Of a DNA stretch of 64,000 nt, positions 59,309 to 64,000 are shown piece after piece; the first letter of the stretch is position 1; every line of letters starts with the position of its first letter. The notes under the pieces are model-generated. The model was not told where the DNA came from. It saw only the letters and a list, made by a program, of their open reading frames with translations, and made no database searches. The stretch is from Ophiobolus disseminans. Its lineage: Eukaryota > Ascomycota > Dothideomycetes > Pleosporales > Phaeosphaeriaceae. The translations under genes and the position numbers were made by a program. The stretch is taken from the NCBI GenBank assembly GCA_010093685.1, contig MU006237.1, positions 620,001 to 684,000 on the forward strand. The letters are read 5' to 3'.

Positions 59309-60583
59309 TCAGTTGACATCCTCAAACTCGTCCTCCTCGCTCTCGTCCCCGCCATTGGACGCCGCAGGAGTCACAGCACTGGCCGGTGTAGGAGCAGCAG
59401 ATGACTCAAGCTTTACACGCTTCGCATCTGGGACAGTGCTCGGAGTGCCCACAGCAACATCCTCAAACTCATCGTCGTCATCATCGTCGTCGTCGTCATC
59501 CTCTTGCTCCTTCCTCCGCCGTTCTGCCTCAATCTGGGCAAATACAGCATCCAGATTTTGGCTCGCGCTCTTGGCCTCGGACGCTTCTGTCTTGATACCC
59601 GCCGAGTTCGTGCCATTGGACTCCTGTTTGGCTGTTGTGGTCGTGCCGTTGGCGTTCTTGACCACGGTCGACTCAGTGTGCCACGTAGGCAGCTGGTTCT
59701 GCATCGAGATCTTTTCTTGATTAGCCTTGTCTGCTGCACGCTGCTTCTCGCTTTGTTCTGCGCTGGATCCAATCTGGATGCTGATCTTCTCTGGCCCCGT
59801 GTCTAAGCCCTTGACGGCGGTTGGTCTGGACGTAGCATCCTCAATAATCTCATGTCTCGTGCCCGGGTCGACGTCCTTGTCACGAGGCAGCTCTATCCTG
59901 GCATCGATTGCATTTCTGCCTTCGACTTCTGGGATCTTGAGCTTGTCAAGCTCGGCCATCATGTTCAGCAGTGGACCAAAGAGCTTGTTGAACTTGGCTG
60001 GGGTGTCGTCGGCCATGTCGTCTGCCTGGCCACCCGAATCGATCTCGTCAAGAGGATGACCGCACCTCAAACACAGAAACCCGCTGGACTCGGCTGACGG
60101 CTCAGGATCTATGCTGTTGAGCACTTCCATGGTTGTGTACTGCGATTTGCAGCGCAAGCACTTCAGCTCGGCCTTCTCCGCGGTGGGTTTCGCGTTCTTC
60201 TTGACCAGGTCGTCGATCTTGTGAATCTTATACTTGACGGCGTCGGCGGCACGGCGATAATCAATGTAGTAGTATTCTCGGCTGCTCTGCTTTGTCGCAC
60301 CCTCGCGCATAACCTGGAGCGAGTATCTAGCCATGTCAGTGCTGTCCACGAACGCCATGTACATTACCTACACGGCGCACAAGCCTGCCTCCTTCAGCTT
60401 TCCAACAAGCTTTCCCACGTGCTTCGAGTTTTTGCCAGCGTCGAGGATCTGGACCATGTCGGAGATAGACAGCGCTCCGTGATAGCAGAGCGCATCCATG
60501 ACCACGACGTGCTCGATCTCGTAGAACATGCGGACAACAGTCCGTACGAGCTGCTTCGCCAGATCTACGGGGTCCTTTGCCAT
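59309..60583 (-). CDS. TFA1: Transcription factor IIE, alpha subunit
   Basis: Exons are 60372-60583 and 59309-60326 (45-bp intron), encoding about 409 aa. ATG 60583 gives MAKDPVDLAKQLVRTVV, the usual start of the winged-helix domain (residues about 1-100, including EYYYIDYRRAADAVKYKI). A zinc ribbon follows, CLRCKSQY...FLCLRCGHPLD (two CxxC pairs, about 122-160). The C-terminal half is low-complexity with an E/D run (EEQ-like helix RRRKEQEDDDDDDDDDD) and ends ESEEDEFEDVN, the acidic patch that contacts TFIIH. The protein recruits and stimulates TFIIH at Pol II promoters. It shares a 425-bp divergent promoter region with PUS1. Confidence 0.93.
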
Positions 60584-61008
60584 GACGATTGCAGTTGCTC
60601 GGAGCGCGCTCGATGTGAGGAGAGAAGTGGTAGGCCCGAAGGCAGGAGGCAGACGAGCCTTTGTCTTTATGTGCGCCGGGTGGATTACGAATGCAGAGGA
60701 GCGGTTGGGTGGTGCTTTTAGTTTATCCTGAAGGTGTACACCCTCTCTTTCTCTATTGTCCTCTGTGTACCTGCGAGCAAGCGTACAGGTGAGGGTGGGT
60801 GGTAGAGGAAAGATTGACGGTTTAGGCTCTGAAGCGCAACAATAGCTAGGCGGTGGGCCGGGCGGTGAAGTTGAGGCGCTAGTGAATGCCTGGAGAAAAT
60901 AAAGCTCCCCCACACCCTCGGTACCTGCAGCAGCTGTCACGCAATTCTTCACCAACCCATGTACACTTGTCCCACGTTGTGGAGCAAGCTGCTTAGAGGT
61001 CTGCGACA
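60584..61008. promoter_or_regulatory. Divergent promoter region between TFIIE alpha and PUS1
   Basis: 425 bp separate the two start codons, which point away from each other. The region includes pyrimidine-rich tracts near both starts. No specific factor site can be assigned. Confidence 0.55.
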
Positions 61009-62889
61009 ATGGCCGACTCGCACAATGGCGACAGGAAGCGCAAGTTCTCTGATCGCGGCGGCGGCAGAGGCGGCGGCAGAGGTGGTCGGCCCATGCAGCA
61101 CGGTAGCCGTCCGAACAAGAAGAGAAATATGGGGCGTAAGGAACATAAGTAAGCTTGGTGTAGCTATGCGACTGCGCTTCTCTAACTAAGCAGCTCCTCC
61201 CAACTAGACAGGCGCGGGCGCAACGAGGCCCAGCAGACGCGCAACAAGGAGCAGGAAGAGGCGGGCGAGAATGAGAAGTCGGCGCTTCCTGCAGCCTTTC
61301 CTGCTGAAGAGGTCGCGGCCGAAGAGCGCAAGCCGAAGCGCAAGGTCGCCGTTATGCTTGGCTACTCGGGGACTGGCTACAAGGGCATGCAGATCGACAA
61401 CAAGCAGAAGACAATAGAGGGTGACCTTTTCAATGCATTTGTTGCTGCCGGTGCGATATCCAAAGCGAACGCCGACGACCCCAAGAAATCTTCACTCGTA
61501 CGTTGCGCCCGTACCGACAAGGGTGTCCACGCCGCAGGAAACGTCATTTCGCTGAAGTTGATCATTGAGGAGGACGATATCGTGCAGAAGATCAACGACA
61601 ATCTCTCGGAGCAGATTCGGGTATGGGGCATCGAGCGGACGATCGGATCCTTCAGTTGCTACCAGGCCTGCGATTCGCGCTGGTACGAGTACCTTATCCC
61701 AACCCACGCCTTTCTGCCGCCTCATCCGTCGAGCTTCATGGGCAAGAAACTGGAAGAGTACGCAGAGAAGGAGGGTGATGTCGAGGCATACCGCCAGAGG
61801 CAAGCCGAGGTGGCCAACTTCTGGCCCGAGGTCGAAGAGAGGCACATTAAGCCCATCCTGGAGAGTCTAGACGACTCAATACGTCCGCTTGTCGAGGAGG
61901 CGCTATACGTTGTGGAGGCAGTCGATGCGCCGGAAGGAGCTGATCCTATCATCGAGGCTTCAATTGATACAAACGGCAAAGAAGCTGTGCCGCCAAAAAA
62001 TGAAGGAGCAAACGAGGTCCAGGACACAATCGATGCGATCCAGAAGCAAGAACCAGGCCTGACCTTGGACTCAGAGACCGACGGATCCGTGCCGTTGCCC
62101 TCTAAGACCGTACATCTGCCCGCATTGGAGGAAGCTGTGAAAGCTCTCAAGGCTGCCTATCTCTCCGCAAAGAAGGCATACCGTATTTCGCCAGAACGGC
62201 AAGCGCGCGTGCAAGCAAATCTGGACAGATATCTGGGGACACACAAGTTCCACAACTACACGGTACAGAAGAAGTTCAACGACAAGGCGGCTCAGCGATA
62301 CATCAAAAGTTTCAAGGTCGCGCCCAAAGCAATCATCATCAACGACACCGAGTGGCTGAGCTTGAAGGTGCATGGGCAGAGCTTCATGATGCATCAGATC
62401 AGGAAGATGGTGGGCATGGTTGCTCTGACAGTTCGATGCGGCACAGATCCGAAGATCATGGAAGAGAGCTTTGGCAATCACATTGTGCGGATACCAAAGG
62501 TGCCTGGTCTTGGACTGCTTCTGGAACGACCAGTGTTCGATTCGTACAATAACAACAACGCAACCCAAAACGGGCGCGAGAAGCTGGATTTCAACAAGTA
62601 CAACAAGGAGATTGAAGACTTCAAGGAGCGGGAGATCTACCAGCGTATCTTCCGGGAAGAGGCGCAGGGTAACCAGTAAGACCTGATACATGAACTGTTA
62701 TTTTCACTACTGACACTGAGCAGGTTCAATGCATTCTTCACACATCTCGACAACTATAAGGACCCGCAGTTCTTGTACTTGACCTCTGGTGGCATCGAAG
62801 CGACTAAGAAGGCTCTTGAGAGGAAATCAACACAGAAACAGTTCCAGGAGGACTCGGACGATGAGAACATGAGTGGCGGCGAGGGTTGA
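61009..62889 (+). CDS. PUS1: tRNA pseudouridine synthase 1
   Basis: Exons are 61009-61148, 61212-62675 and 62724-62889 (introns 63 and 48 bp), encoding about 589 aa. The N-terminus is basic and RGG-like (GGGRGGGRGGRP), with KRKF and KPKRK patches fitting nuclear location. The TruA-type domain begins KVAVMLGYSGTGYKGMQ. The catalytic Asp is in RCARTDKGVHAAGNVISL (about 150). FHNYT and QSFMMHQIRKMVG are the conserved C-terminal motifs. The 3' splice at GNQ|FNAFFTHLDNY follows the family. The enzyme makes pseudouridine at several tRNA positions and in U2 snRNA. A roughly 100-residue acidic insertion (EEALYVVEAVDAPEGADP onward) lies between the catalytic and C-terminal parts, as is common in fungi. 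Confidence 0.95.
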
Positions 62890-63253
62890 TCGGGCGTGCG
62901 AGCTGTTGCATGCCGACTTGAGGTTGAGGGCATCGCCTGCACAGGTCTGGGACTCTTGATACCCTTTCGACGAATATCATTCTTTGAAAACTAGCAGTGA
63001 TTCTGCCCATGTCTTACAACCAAACTTTGAATCCATTGTCGACATCACTCTGAACTGTGAGCCTTCAGCATGAACAGATGTTAGATGCTATCGTGTTGGG
63101 AGCTGGGCGTTGTTGAGTGTGGTGAGATTCGGGTTAGTCGACGCTAAGGGCGGATCCCCGAGCTGGGATCGGAGCTGTTGAATCTTTTGCAGCGACCCTC
63201 ATGCACCCGTCTCCCACCACAACCTCCCCCTTCTCCTCCACACCATTCCCGTC

Positions 63254-64000
63254 ATGCTGTCACGGACAATTAGGCGCAGCATTGCGTCGCCCTTCCGACG
63301 CAGTGTTGCTGCTCCCATCGCGACCCGCCCGGCCTTCAGGTGTGTGACCACGGACGCAGCTTCTTCGCATACAGACCCGGAGAACGTGCCCCAGGTAAGA
63401 GAAATTGCCGTCACCGCAATTCGGGAATGGCAACCCGGGCAGGATGGCTGACAGTCCACAGGAGGATGATAAGCCCTTCGAGGTGCGCCTCTCCGATGAG
63501 GCCTTCGAGACGTACGAGCTGGACCCGCCGCCGTACACACTCAACACCACCAAGAAGGAGCTGAAGCAGATGTACTACGACATGGTCGCCGTACGGTACG
63601 AATTATCCGCGCATAGAAATGCCCGACTTGGCCAGATCTAACGCATCTGTAGACGCATGGAGATGGCCGCAGACAGACTCTACAAGGAGAAGAAGATCCG
63701 CGGTTTCTGCCATCTGTCCACCGGCCAAGAAGCCGTCGCCGTAGGAATCGAACACGCTATCGAGCGCTCCGACCATCTCATCACCGCCTACCGTTGCCAC
63801 GGTTTCGCTATGATGCGCGGAGGAACCGTAAAGTCCATCATTGGCGAACTGCTCGGCAGGAGGGAGGGTATCGCATACGGCAAGGGTGGATCTATGCACA
63901 TGTTCGCTCCCGGCTTCTACGGCGGAAACGGCATCGTCGGTGCCCAGGTCCCGGTCGGCGCTGGTATCGCATTCGCATGCCAGTACATGGACAAGAAGAA
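63254..64000 (+). CDS. PDA1: Pyruvate dehydrogenase E1 component subunit alpha (5' part)
   Basis: Exons are 63254-63394, 63462-63595 and 63653 to beyond the window end (introns 67 and 57 bp). The first 30 residues are a mitochondrial presequence rich in Arg and Ser ([17 protein letters not shown]). Mature motifs follow: [17 protein letters not shown], then [19 protein letters not shown] across intron 2, [25 protein letters not shown] and GKGGSMHMF. These form the first part of the thiamine-diphosphate-binding fold. The enzyme decarboxylates pyruvate in the mitochondrial matrix as an alpha2beta2 tetramer with E1 beta. The diphosphate/Mg motif (GDG...NN) and the regulatory serine loop lie right of the window. 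Confidence 0.95.

Noticed and set aside
1..64000. CRISPR arrays or bacterial operons
   Set aside because: No regular spacer-repeat array is present; the genes are intron-bearing fungal genes.

Overview
The window is nuclear DNA of a filamentous ascomycete, most likely a dothideomycete of the Pleosporales type. Genes carry 44-97 bp introns with GT...AG ends and CTAAC-type branch sites. HET-domain and orphan-kinase genes are present, and the repeats carry dense C-to-T decay typical of repeat-induced point mutation (RIP). The species cannot be fixed from sequence alone.

Bases 1 to about 16,790 form a deeply nested stack of dead transposons. A Copia gag relic (C, minus strand) was split by a second Copia element (D, plus strand, whose 5' part lies off the window) and by a chromovirus-type Ty3/Gypsy element (B, minus strand, 2502-16050). 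Element B was itself split by a full-length chromovirus (A, 5552-11323), by a solo LTR of the A family (11357-11665) and by a Tc1/mariner-like element (about 13830-15424, containing an 80-N gap). Another A-family copy (1-1094) sits in element D, and an apparently undecayed solo LTR (16149-16340) sits in C. Target-site duplications and reading frames that resume across the insertions support this order. Both chromovirus families appear to use self-primed reverse transcription, because the LTR and the primer site are complementary and co-vary between families.

Bases 17,394-25,997 hold an accessory block of two large non-RD protein kinases flanking a HET-domain protein and a small unknown gene. 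This has the look of a fungal self/non-self recognition module beside the transposon block. Bases 26,357-36,651 carry two short-chain dehydrogenases, an Ost-alpha/TMEM184 membrane protein, a secreted zinc metalloprotease and a major facilitator transporter.

Bases 36,652-46,347 are a 9.7 kb stretch with no convincing gene. From 46,348 to the end lie conserved housekeeping genes: an Est1/SMG7-like protein, a Drs2-type P4-ATPase, SRP72, TFIIE alpha, the tRNA pseudouridine synthase PUS1 and, cut by the window end, pyruvate dehydrogenase E1 alpha. A 5'-truncated intron-bearing tRNA-Lys(CUU) lies at 50,980-51,069. The window thus passes from RIP-decayed repeats through accessory genes to core genes.
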